Source: Metaphire vulgaris (lineage: Eukaryota > Annelida > Clitellata > Crassiclitellata > Megascolecidae). Taken from it: a DNA stretch of 64,000 bases. Every line of letters begins with the position of its first letter. The stretch's first letter is position 1. Location of the stretch: NCBI GenBank assembly GCA_018105865.1, contig CM030845.1, positions 13,019,390 through 13,083,389 of the forward strand, in the 5' to 3' direction. Position numbers and translations under genes: made by a program. Shown in pieces: positions 23,171-34,096 of this stretch. The notes under the pieces were generated by a model, which saw only the letters and a list, made by a program, of their open reading frames with translations, was not told where the DNA came from and ran no database searches.

Positions 23171-24453
23171 AATTAGAGGAATACCATCTATAGACATGAT
23201 GATGCGCATTAAGAGTCATCTTCTTGGAGGAAGTGTTACTGACCGGGATCGAATGGGCTGCTTATTGGGCACTTAGTAAGGATCGAAGAGAAACTCTAGA
23301 GGCATTAAAATCATAATCCCTTTGCAAATTTCTAATGTCTGATTTGTACTGCTTGAATTTTCAAACTAACGAGTGCCTTATATGGTTAAACCGAATGTGT
23401 AATCATAGTCGTAAACTACTACTTTTAGGGCTCTAGACTCGAGCCCCAACATTTTGAGAGGCTGCCATAGGACAGGAGAAGATATAAGGTTTGGGTCCCT
23501 ACTTTTTAATCCAAGTTTACGCCACTGCATGTGTTTATATGATAAACTGGTGGGGAAAATTGCAAAAAGCGGATCATTGACAGATAACAGTGTTGTGAGA
23601 CGTATTAACTTGTTAGCAAATAAGTAATGTTGATTTCGGACAAATTTTCGGCGCGCACAGAAGTTGATTTTGCTCACAAGAAATTTCATGCGCAGACGGA
23701 ATACAAAAGATTAGAGGGAACATTGCTTCCAACTCTAAATTATTGCTCTTGTAGTGACTGGATCTTTCACGGATGGATTTTTATTTCCTTCGATTAATTT
23801 CAAAATGTCCAGAACTGGTACAGTAAAACGCTCAACTATAATTTTTATACCTATTGAAATAGCTATTCAAAAAAAAAAACTAACAAGGCCACCAATTGAG
23901 ATTCGATGCCTGCGTATACAAAGGCTGTTCTTACGATAGGTTTTACAGAAAAGTTTGGAATTCTTAGATAAAGCAATCATGTTATTCTCGTTGAAAGAAT
24001 GAACAGAACTAAGGTCGCCTTTCATTTGGAACTTAGTAATTCGAAGAACGAGTGATCGACACTCTATTTTTGTTTGTCAGCAGCAGTGGGAGATTCGCCC
24101 CTCCCCCCCCGCCCCCCGTCAGCTTCTGCCCTGAACCCCCGAAGCGTCGTAAGCCGAACGCTATGGCACTTAAAATTCTGGACAATGTTTTCATGCTGAC
24201 ACAGTACACAGCACATCGTGCAGTGAATGAGAGGGCATGATTACATATCCCACCATACACATCCATTGTCACTGACAGCGTCATCGCATGCATTATTATT
24301 GCGCACAGCTCCGTTTTCTTTTATCATTTTGTCGTTTCAAATTGCGTCGAAAGCAGTTACAACGTATATATTGGCTCAGTTGTTAGGAACCTCAGATTTC
24401 AGCGCATCACCTTCAGAAACACCTGTCCGACGTTTAACGCTAGTAAGAGGTAC

Positions 24454-24663
24454 CAGGGGCGTAGCGACGGGGCGGGGGCATATCGGTATAAATATCCCCA
24501 AAAATCAGTATATATAATACAGTATATGTAACATATATATATTATATATATTATAAATAATAAATAACAAATCTAATATATATATATTATATACAATACA
24601 TATAACAATATATACTCCCAAATTTATACCCCTCTCCAAATCAAATTCCTGGCTACGCCCCTG
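24454..24663. mobile_element. MITE, CAGGGGCGTAGCCAGG family, copy 3
   Basis: Flanks AGAGGTAC / AGAGGTAG (7 of 8). Ends CAGGGGCGTAGCGACGG and, reversed, CAGGGGCGTAGCCAGGAA. The inside includes repeated ATATATATTATATA. It abuts the next MITE. Confidence 0.85.
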
Positions 24664-24668
24664 AGAGG

Positions 24669-25529
24669 TAGTGGCGGCTTCACATGGGGGACCTGGGGAG
24701 CCCGTTTGATTGCCTGGCCCCAGTGGCCCCCTGTTGAAACCATATACTCATAGGCGGATTTAGAGTTTAAGATTAGGGTAGGCTAACATGGGGGGTCTGG
24801 GGAGTTTCGCCCCCAGAAGCTGATGCCATTTTTATGATTAGGTATCCCATTTTTCACTTGGAAATCACCATGAATTGATAACCATTTCAACAAGTTACCA
24901 CCTACAGTAGTAGTTCTGTTACAATGAAGAATGGTAATTAGGCCTGTAGTATTTTACAAAGCAGCCTAGTTTCGACAGCTGTCGATAGTAGTAAAACTAT
25001 CTAATTGCCAATGTATATTACTGACTGACTTAATTCTTTCGAGGTCTTCGTCAGTCACTCTTAAGTTTGAAGACACTGATGGTTCATGCATTTTCTGTGT
25101 GAAGATGCGTTTTTGCAATCTGCATTTCTGTCTTAGCCAGTTGAGGATTAATGTTTAGTACGTCATCGTACATGTTCAACAGAGACTGTTGTCAATACCG
25201 TCAGCGTCCAAGTCGAATATATAACAAACGGCATTGGTCAAAGAGATGGACTCTGAGGACGCAAACCGTCTCCATTTATTAGATAATCCAAAACAGGAAC
25301 ATACAGCAGTTTACGCCAAATTTCACTTGTAGAGTCAACAGATGACTGTCTGGAATTTTGTTTTGTTTTGGTGGGATTAGTAGGGTAGGCTTAAGCCTAC
25401 CCTAGCCTTTAATAAAATCCGCCCATGCCTGTACTTACTACTACATACCTATCAACAGATGGTTGACTCATGCTTAGAAGTTGTCACCCCAACGCCCCCC
25501 CCACTTGCCAAATCCTGGAGCCGCCATTG
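24669..25529. mobile_element. MITE, CAGTGGCGGCTCCAGG family, copy 2, split by a later insertion
   Basis: The left part (24669-24748) and right part (25428-25529) together match 9327-9513 and 44716-44896. The left end is TAGTGGCGGCTTCA and the right end, reversed, CAATGGCGGCTCCAGGAT. Everything between is the element at 24749-25427. The outer right edge lies 25 bp from the receptor's exon 1 donor. Confidence 0.75.
24749..25427. mobile_element. hAT-like element, CATAGGCGG termini, nested in a MITE
   Basis: Ends CATAGGCGGATTTAGAG and, reversed, CATGGGCGGATTTTATT. Flanks CATATACT / CCTGTACT match at 6 of 8. Subterminal GGGTAGGCTAA and GGGTAGGCTTAAGCCTACCC. The first nine bases match the element at 34097. 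No transposase frame. Confidence 0.78.
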
Positions 25530-25553
25530 CTGAGGAGAGCTGGACGTACTTAC

Positions 25554-25830
25554 CAGAGTAGATGTTGTGCAGCAGTGTAATTGGCAAGCAGAGGACGATG
25601 ACAAGGATGTCGGCGATCGCCAGGTTAACGATGAAGTAGTTGGTGACGCTGTGCATTGTGGGATTGCGGTATACGACCCCGACGACGAGACAGTTGCCCA
25701 CCACACCTAAGAGAAAGACGATCGAATAGACTACCGCGTAGAAGACGATCATGTGACCAGGCTGCTTTATGTCGGGATAGTAGATAGGATATTCGGTCAG
25801 ATTCCAAATGGCTTCATCCGTTGAATTCAT
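25554..25830 (-). CDS. Peptide-binding class A GPCR, exon 1 (start to helix 2)
   Basis: First coding exon of the receptor completed by 4948-4849 and 2983-2236. The start ATG (complement of 25828-25830) opens a 33-residue extracellular N-terminus with N-glycosylation sites at Asn2 and Asn10. Helix 1 carries GVVGN (Asn46) and helix 2 carries NLAIAD (Asp74) after TNYFIVNL. It ends TCTG followed by a strong GTAAGT donor, phase 1 inside the Gly of Gly-Trp. No signal peptide is evident, as is usual in this family. The spliced protein is about 374 residues, normal for a peptide GPCR. I call it NPFF/orexin/CCK-like and cannot be more precise. Confidence 0.93.
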
Positions 25831-26127
25831 CGCTCAGCGTCTCCAAAGAAGAAGAAGAAGAGGAGGAGGAGGAACTGAAACGGAAAGTGTTGGACGCAAT
25901 CGGAATGGTTTCATCGATTTGCTTTCTTCTTCTTCTTCTTCCGTTCAGCTTCTGTCGTCTGCAAATCACCAGTTGGTGATTCGATCGATGTGTTCGGGTT
26001 GGTGCGTATATCGAAGAGAGACGCGCAGACGTTCCTTCGTCTGAATGTAATACGTCTTAATTAATTAGACGACTGCAGATATAATACACAGTTCACAAAC
26101 GCATATAGGCATTCCGTCTTAGAATAA
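25831..26127 (-). promoter_or_regulatory. Presumed 5' UTR/promoter side of the GPCR gene
   Basis: The 300 bp upstream of the start (minus strand) hold GAAGAAGAAG runs at 25849-25860 and 25926-25940. No TATA box or transcript start could be placed. An untranslated upstream exon could lie further right. Confidence 0.3.
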
Positions 26128-26290
26128 GCATGGTCTAAGTGGTTCAGAGAGTCAGCTCTGCCTTCAACCCGTGCCCGATTCCCAGGGCAATCAACATGTC
26201 CACTGGCGCTGAGTGGGACACTAGCATGATCCCCATAGCACTCTAAGCTGACGACTCACTAAGTGCACTGATGTATAGAAGCTCTTCTGC
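26128..26290 (+). mobile_element. Possible second type of tRNA-derived SINE
   Basis: It begins TGGTCTAAGTGGTTCAGAGAG, which is A-box-like. CCGTGCCCGATTCCCAGGGC follows about 40 bp later as an imperfect B box, then a body ending in GCTCTTCTGCC. It is unlike the SINE at 1344 and no second copy was found. The region 26291-27018 that follows holds no gene I can support. Confidence 0.4.
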
Positions 26291-27018
26291 CTAAATTTAA
26301 AACCGAATTGAAATAATTAGAAACGGCGACCTCTTCATCTATAAGAGGCAACCAATGTTCGAAAATGTAAATCTAAATTTCAACATTTTATCCACTAAAC
26401 CCAGCTAGTTTAAATTACGACTTGTTAATAATAAATTAACGCCATGAGACTTCGACGAAGCGTCCTCAAACAGCGCTCTAAAAGTCGAGCGATTTCTTCC
26501 AGTTACGACCGGTTGCCATCGGTCGGCCGTTTTTTGTTCGTCGCTACATTCAACCGATCATCGAATTCGCTGCTGCTACGAGGAGGCACACGGTCCCCGT
26601 CGTGTCAGCTGCAGACAGACAGCGTCACCGACCGAACGGCTCTCGTCGCCGGAGAGCCTCTCGCGACTGAGGCTGCGTCGTCTTCAGACTTTCAGATGGA
26701 AAAAACAGACAGACGCGTGATTCATTGGCGTGGCGTTAATCACTGGCCATATACGATATGCCATCCTTAAGAAGGAATGCCAACAGATGACGGCGTGTGT
26801 GTGTGTGCGTGTGTGCGTGTGCTGTGTTTGCTTATAGACGCGTCCGTATCAAAGTCGATGAGCATCCGTGCGTGTGTGTGGCGTTTACTTTCTCAACCAT
26901 ATGACGCCATTACGCAAACGGTGTCTCTAAACGATAATATGTCCTGCATGACCACCGATCAATCCGCGTCATCTAAATTGGCCGCTGTTCAGTGTTTGCG
27001 TGACAACCTTTGTAACCC

Positions 27019-27262
27019 TGACAAGCAAAAAAGGTCACCACCGCCACATTTTGACACGCGATGAGCAAAAACAGGGGAAAAGGTCATAACCGCGAAAATA
27101 ATAACCTTATAAAGTTTTAGGGGGACCGTCACTGATCTTGAGGGAAGGGGGGGTAGTCTTTGACATAATTATAGGAAGGTCACTGAAAGTTTGACAGTTG
27201 TTGACAAGGTGAAGGGTAGATAATTTTCCCCAAAATTGTTGACGTAATTAATGGACAGCCCC
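27019..27262. mobile_element. MITE, TGTCCATTAATTACGTCAAC family, copy 2 (left-truncated)
   Basis: The right end is GACGTAATTAATGGACAGCCCC, as in 51381-51791. It contains TGACAAGCAAAAAAGGTC at 27019. The expected left terminus is absent. Confidence 0.7.
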
Positions 27263-27495
27263 TTTGCTTTCAATTCAGAATTATTATTATTATGAGCCAA
27301 TGTTTTGTGGTGCGTCATCTGAAGTACAGTATATATCAGACTGCGCTATGCTGTAGTTTTTTGCTTTGGAGAGTCTCAGATGAAAACTCGCAAAACTAAT
27401 CGAAATCTTAGAGTCAGAAAATTGTGCAAAAAGTATTTGGCTTAAAGGTTTTTTGTGCACAACGATAGACCGGCTGTGCAGTTATTCATGCTAAC

Positions 27496-27678
27496 CAGGG
27501 GCGTAGCGACGGGGGTATATCGGTATATATACCCCCAAACTCAGTCTACCTTAAAGTTTTTTGTGCGATTTACATGTGGTTATATGTGGTTTATATGGTT
27601 TATGTGGTTTATAGTTAAGATTTATACCCACCCAAAATATTTATACCCTCCCAAATCAAATTCCTGGCTGCGCCTCTG
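27496..27678. mobile_element. MITE, CAGGGGCGTAGCCAGG family, copy 4
   Basis: Flanks ATGCTAAC / GTGCTAAC (7 of 8). Ends CAGGGGCGTAGCGACGG and, reversed, CAGAGGCGCAGCCAGGAA. Confidence 0.87.
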
Positions 27679-27848
27679 GTGCTAACGGCTTTTTTATTGA
27701 TGCAAAATTGTTATTACCTTGAACTAAATTTTAACTCATTTGTCTTAAAGAATTTCCATCTAACAGCATCTGGAACCACAGAAAAGCAAAATAGTTCTCA
27801 TTGGTTTACATTGGTTTACTGACATTTCAGATGTTAAATTCCACCCTA

Positions 27849-28411
27849 CAGGGCGGGCCTATGAAACTGGCGCCACCCGGTTTCCGGGTCAGGACAACTG
27901 GGTAACGCCGATTGGGCCCCGGACAACTGGGCCCGCCAACTGGGTAACGGGACATCTGGGTAACGGGACATCTGGGTAACGGGACATCTGGGCCCCGCAC
28001 CATCGAACTCGACTTAGGCCTAATAATAAATGAGGGTTGTTGTAAAACTTCGGGTGGTCTTCTTTTAGCCTGTCATCGGCTACAAATTTAGTACAAATTC
28101 TTAATGGGAGGAGGTGCTGTTTCTTTGATCGTAAATACAACCAATAGTTACTACAGGCTTATATGGACTTAAGAAGAACTGAGCCTTCGTTGTATCCCTG
28201 CAGGCATTTATGATGTTAAAGCATAAAACCGGCAAACCAAAATAGTCGTTGCCTATTCCATTCATCAACACCATTCTCTCTTTCTATATTGTACGGGGCC
28301 CAGATGTCCCGTTACCCAGATGTCCCGTTACCCAGATGTCCCGTTACCCAGTTGGCGGGCCCAGTTGTCCGGGGCCCAATCGGCGGTACCCAGTTGTCGC
28401 GGACCGCCCTG
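27849..28411. mobile_element. Fold-back element with 16-bp tandem-repeat arms
   Basis: Both arms begin CAGGGCGG(G/T)CC. They continue through ACAACTGGGTA(A/C)CGCCGATTGG and then three copies of a 16-bp unit GGGTAACGGGACATCT, ending GGGCCCCG. The right arm is the reverse complement of the left. The 300-bp loop between (about 28000-28295) has no recognised frame. No matching TSD was found at these edges, and a shared ATGAAAC phrase makes the exact ends uncertain. Confidence 0.8.
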
Positions 28412-28468
28412 TTTCATTGCAAATGTCTTAACAAGTCCTGAGTCAAAATGCATGAAATCTGGTATACG

Positions 28469-28649
28469 CAGTGTTTATTCTAGGCATTCTTAGGTGGGGA
28501 ATCCCCCCCAAGTTTGAAAATTCCCTTCCCCAAATTTTTTTAGATGTTGGCTGGGGGAATGGAAATTCCCCAACGTGTGGAAACTCAAACCTTGTCCACC
28601 CCAAACATTTCAAAAATCCCCAATGTCAAGGGGGCTAGAATAAACACTG
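28469..28649. mobile_element. MITE, CAGTGTTTATTCTAG family
   Basis: Perfect 8-bp TSD GGTATACG (28461-28468 and 28650-28657). Inverted ends CAGTGTTTATTCTAGGC and CAGTGTTTATTCTAGCCC. Nothing else recognisable lies in 28650-29199. Confidence 0.92.
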
Positions 28650-29199
28650 GGTATACGTCTGCAGTATTATATAGCGCATGCAGCCGTCTAAGTTTTTTCT
28701 TTAGACTTCCGAATGCAGCGGCGCCATCTAGCGAGAACCTGGCTAAAGGTAGGAGAACGCGTCCATCAAAAATAAGAGTTGCCATGGTTTATGGCTGAAA
28801 TTAGTGACTGCAGGTTTAATATAGTGTCTGAATGCATTTTTCATGCTATCTTCTTCTTTGTAAGCGTCACAGCCGTGTCTTTGTTTTATTTACAGTTTGT
28901 TTTTTGTAGAGTACTGTAAATTCTGTAATTTTTCTAATAAAATGGACAAAATTTCGAAAGACAGTCGTTTCTTTACAGAAGATTACAGCGGATAACTTCT
29001 TAGATTCGCGACGACTTCCGACAGAATTTGCAAACAAGATGAGGCGTAGAACGAGTTTCGAACGCCTGCTGATGAAAGTCGAGAGCACAGTGCACTGGTA
29101 CGATGGATGGAGAGGCAGCAAATCAGTGATGGTCCACACGCCCTATTTCGGGCGGGAACCAATATCACAGTTTTTCTGGAATTAATATGCAGCCACGCT

Positions 29200-29360
29200 G
29201 GGGCGGGAAGTCAGCAGAGTGGTAACAACGTTGGGTGATGGAGCAGGAGGTCGCGGGTTCGAGTCCCTCAGGAGCCCTAAAGGTCGACTCAGCCTTTTTC
29301 GCGGTGGTAAAATGAGGAGCAGTGGTAAAAAATCTCTGCGATAAGTCAAACAGGTACGCT
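29200..29360 (+). mobile_element. tRNA-derived SINE, copy 2 (3'-truncated)
   Basis: Head GGGGCGGGAAGTCAGCAGAG with AGAGTGGTAACAACG and B box GGTTCGAGTCC (29256-29266), ending CAGGAGCCCTAAAGGTCG as in copy 1. The body is shorter than at 1344. Confidence 0.72.
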
Positions 29361-29588
29361 ACGCGATACACTAGCCCCGTATCCGTGGCATTTCACGCTT
29401 GACTGAGGGCTATAGAAACGGAGATCAGCGCCGCCCAATGAGCCCGCGAGGCTCGGGAAGGACTTTGACTTTGACATGCAGGAAGACAAGCCGCAGACAC
29501 ACAAAAGTCCACTTGAAATTGCACGACAGACTGGCAGTTATCACTTTTGCAGGTTACCATTTAGTCATTTACTCATTTCAGCAACTAA

Positions 29589-29589
29589 G

Positions 29590-29664
<75 letters not shown>

Positions 29665-29671
29665 TTACTAC

Positions 29672-29747
<76 letters not shown>
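29589..29747. repeat. (ACT)n microsatellite
   Basis: About 160 bp of ACT with two small interruptions near 29664. Poly-Tyr, poly-Leu and poly-Thr frames are by-products. 29748-31308 contains no gene I can support; the 95-codon frame at 30362 has no recognisable domain. Confidence 0.97.
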
Positions 29748-31308
29748 AATTTGACGTCATTCTGCGTAGTCTAGGAGTCGTCAGCACGTAAAGAAAATTA
29801 CCAGAAATGCGCGCGATTTATACAGCGCTTTTGTGCTAATTTTATCAGTTTGAAATTATCCTTAGATGCCATCGGCATGGTAAAATTGAAGCATGTGCAG
29901 GAAACGACATCGATTATAGCTATTATTACACTGCATGGAACTGAGATATGATGATTAAATTGGTCTAGGTCTATTCTAGAAAGTAGACTTTCTGTTCAGA
30001 AATTTAAATAAAAAGACAACATAAATGATTAAAAACCGTTCAGGGTTTATTAGACAAGCATAATAACAGCATATAGGCTATCAGAATGGCAATTCGAAAA
30101 CACCGAGAAATCCATTCAGATTTCAAAAAATAAAAATATCAACAGATGCGTCCTATATGGCAAAGCGTCTTAGCAGCAGTGGACACAAAATCCTTTTGCC
30201 TGATAACTCAGTATTGATATTTCCCTTTTTAATTCTTGCTCTTTACCATCCGTCATTGTTAAGCATTCATCAAACACGGATGGCGCTAACATTCATTCTG
30301 CCTCCTCCTCCCAAATTGTAATCGAATTTCTTTCGATTTTTTTCTCTTGACGTAACTCAAAGTGGAGCGAGACCAGCTACGTCGCTTGCAACGGCTAAAC
30401 GGACGAACAGCCGACGAAGAATCGAAATCTCTCTCAGATGTGAGGTTGACGGCGACGACGACGAAAAACAGAAACGTGTACGTGCAATTTATTTCTGGTC
30501 AAAATGCCGGCCACAAAATCGAACGGCACGCCCTCCCCTCTTCCGTCCCGCAGACGATGGAGGCGGCGATCGAAGGAGGCAGCGACGCATTCGCCGACGA
30601 CGAAGTAAATCTGGTCGACAGACGACGAATGGTCATGCGAGAGAGATAAGGAAAGAACAACCGTCGTGTTACCATCATTCGATGTCCTCCGTTCGATAAC
30701 GGATCTACGACTGCCTAAATAACACCCATAGGTCAACGATCAATAGCAGTGCGTCTCTAACGGACCATCAGAATATGCATAGATGTGTGTATAGGATATA
30801 GGCCTACATATATTTCATATAGGTGATACTGGCAAGCAACTAAATTTACTACTAGATGATGCAATGTTTGCTGTAAAATATTAATAGATATTGTAAAATA
30901 CTAATAAACCAAAAATACTCCCAACAAGGAAACTCTTCTAGAGAAGGCTATTCTGCCATAGAATATGCCAATTGCCAAATTACTGTCACCAATTGCCAGT
31001 TTTGACATGCTTGTGCTTTTTTAATGTTCGTATTTGAATAAGCCATCTATCGAAAGATGTTGCAACAAATAACCCGGACATTTTGGTGCTAAACTGTCTC
31101 AGAATTAGGGGGTCCAAGCAATTCTGCTTCGTCAGCTCTTCTTTTTCGCTTTGGAATTGCTCTGTAATGATACGTGACATCTGGCTATCGACAGATGCTA
31201 TATTGGCGGACCTCCCGATGCAGACTCAGCGTATGCATGGCTTGCTTTGTCGTAGTCCATGCTCCAGTATAGCCGCAGGACAGAACATCACATCATTTGG
31301 TAAATCTA

Positions 31309-32285
31309 CAGGGTGTAAAAGTGAAAAGGGCACCCATTTATGATATTTAATATCTCGGCTGCTTGTAAAGCGATTTCAATGAAATTTATAGGCCATATAC
31401 CTGGAAATGGTTTTAATGCAATTGCCAAATTTCATGCTGATATCTTTAGTGTTTGCTAAAATATGGCCAAAAAACTAAAGAGACCCAAATTTTAAAATTA
31501 ACAAACAGAAGATAACGTCATAGTAATTTGTATCGTTTCTAAGTCTAAAATTGCGTCGTTGTCATTGCGCCAGACAAGGTCAAGGGTTACTTACGGCCAA
31601 CAGATAAACACAGCAGCATTATGATTGGCTGCAGGACTGTCATGATATGCTTGGAGAAGATTTTATATTCCAGCAAGACGGAACACCTGCCCATTCTGCT
31701 CTCAGGACCCAGGATTTTCTGTAGCAACATTGTCCAGATTTCATCAAGAAAGATGACTGGCCACCCAACTCGATCCCAGATATCAATCCACTTGACTTCC
31801 ACGTCTGGGGAATCATGCTCGACAGATATCAAAAGTATCAGCCAAAGCCACAGAACATCACGGAGTTGAAGACTGTGCTGAAGAATATCTGGGAGAGTTT
31901 GCCTGAAGACCAGATCAAGAAGTCGATATTGTCAGTGAAGAAGCGCTTGTCGGCATGTGTGAAGGCTGAGGGTGCATGGGCATTTTGAGCACCTGCTCCC
32001 GCAACAAGTCATCTGAAACACCCTTTACGTTCAGGGCCAAAAAAACTTTTTAAAATGTTTTTATCACTTTATTATGACGTAATATTCCAATGTCAATTTC
32101 AAAATGTTGGTCTCTTTAGTTTTTTGGCCATATTTCAGCAAACTCTAAAGATATCAGCATGAAATTTGGCAATTGCATCAAAAACATTCCCAGGTATATG
32201 GCCTATAAATTTAATTGAAATCGCTATACACGCAGCCGAGATATTAAATATCATAAAGGGGTGCCCTTTTCACTTTTACACCCTG
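31309..32285 (+). mobile_element. Tc1/mariner-type element, internally deleted, with long inverted ends
   Basis: Inverted ends start CAGGGTGTAAAAGTGAAAAG and are flanked by TA. Similarity between the arms runs for about 200 bp or more (TGATATTTAATATCTCGGCTGC... to CTAAAGAGACC and beyond). Between them (about 31620-31990) lies the C-terminal part of a transposase: FQQDGTPAHSALRT, then a stop, then NPLDFHVWG. This gives the second and third catalytic Asp about 37 residues apart, as in IS630-Tc1-mariner enzymes. The N-terminal half and the first Asp are missing, so it cannot code for an enzyme. Confidence 0.88.
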
Positions 32286-32565
32286 TAGTGTCATAACTGT
32301 TCTTAATCGGACTATTGAGATAAAAGGCATGAACTCAGAGGAGCAGGCAGTGGCGGAACTTTCCACGAGGAATTTAAACGTTGTGACAATTTTCGAAACT
32401 TTCAAAGAGGAAAATATCCAGCAAAATGGAGCAATCGATTCGAACATTCCATCACGGCAGCCTCAATATATAGTTTGCGTGAACTCGACTCTTCAGTTTG
32501 GAAGAGGTATTTTCCTCAACATTTATTGTTAAATAAATAGGCAAAGAAGAGAGAGAAGAAGAAAA

Positions 32566-32630
32566 AGAAGAAGAAGAAGAAGAAGAAGAAGAAGAAGAAG
32601 AAGAAGAAGAAGAAGAAGAAGAAGAAGAGA
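32566..32630. repeat. (GAA)n microsatellite
   Basis: GAA tract preceded by GAAGAAAAAG. 32631-34020 otherwise shows only a CT/GTCT microsatellite (33092-33153) and unassigned AT-rich DNA. Confidence 0.95.
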
Positions 32631-33091
32631 AAGATGCCCATTTTAAATGATCTTCTTATGGTGGTAAATAGATAAAAGCTTTTATGTATAATTAAATTTC
32701 TTTCTCGGCTATACACTGCTTCTTTTGCTTGTAAATTTTACAGATTATTCTGGCTGGCTGGCAACTGGTTAACAGCACAGTACTTTGAATTTTTACCGTT
32801 CTGTTACATGAATCACATGGACCAAGCATGCATCGAATTTATTAAACAATGGATAATAGGCTAATTAATTACCTAAAGAAACTATTAGTTTTTATTTGAG
32901 CGATTATATCGCTAATACTTCATTTCAGGATACACGAGCGAAGTGTACTCCACCTAAACACCAGTATACAGTCAGAAATACCTGTCTACAAATTTCTTAG
33001 CGACTGAAATCTGATGCTGGAAAATGGAGAGAATTTCTCCCATGATGCACTGGACGCATGGCGCACAGCCGCACACGTATCGACGCCTAGT

Positions 33092-33153
33092 CTCTCTGTC
33101 TCTGCCTCTGTCTGTCTGTCTGTCTGTCTGTTTCTCTCTCTCTCTCTCTCTCT
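33092..33153. repeat. (TCTG)n-(CT)n microsatellite
   Basis: GTCT units pass into a pure CT run. Confidence 0.9.
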
Positions 33154-34096
33154 GGTCTGGCAGTCGTTTCGGCGAAAATTTATTACAAAACGACATCAGT
33201 CGCTTTCGGTTGGCGTCGCCGAGTAGAGGCACGAGGAGAAGACAGGTGAAGATTGAAGAAATCAAAGCAAAAGACTCGACAGAATCTTGCTTCCAGCAAA
33301 CTCGGTGGTTGACTGACGCAGTGAGTCTAGTATTTGTAACATTCTGACTGACTGTCAAGACAATGGTCTCTATGTCTCTAATCCGAAAAAGTAGGCCCCT
33401 ATCTAGAACAATTCTTAGTTCCTCGATCGCAGTCGGCCAAAAAATTATTATAAAATTTCGGCAAAAATTTGCGTCTTTTACTTAAATGTCTGACACTGCT
33501 ATAGGGTTTTCTTTAACCTCCGAAATAGGCAGAAGGACGAGAATGCCATGAAATAAAATTTGTTGTTCATTTATTCGAAATATTTAGGCGTTTGATGAAG
33601 AAAATGTTTGCTTTTTGTCTTACCTTGAAGCGCTCTTTGGAAACTTTAGATTTTCAGAAGTGTAGGAAGTTTAAGAGTTAAAGACAAAATTTTCACTTAA
33701 TATCTTGAATATAAGGACCGTCGTATATATTTCAGGCGCCGATCCTTATTAGCGTTTATAATATATATAAGCATTTATAATGCGTCTTTTATTCGTATGC
33801 AGAAAAAACGTTCAGACACAGAATAAACAAGTATCAAGGCTTAAGTTCCAAGCATTTGCTAAATAAATTCTTCTGATGAAAAAGAAGCGAAAGTAGTCTA
33901 AGAAACCCATATCGATATACATACACATACATGGCTATTCTAGGCCTATATATGACTTTCTCATTTCCCCTCTTTTTCATCAGAAGAATTTATATACTGT
34001 ATGTATAGTATAGTTATAGGCTGATTTATATAGCGCTATTGTCATTGTTGGCTAGAGTCAAGAGTGCTTTACATTGCATTAAAGGAGTGTCCGAAC

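Noticed and set aside
30362..30649. 95-codon hydrophilic frame
   Set aside because: No domain, no splice context and no second copy. A chance open frame is the simpler explanation.
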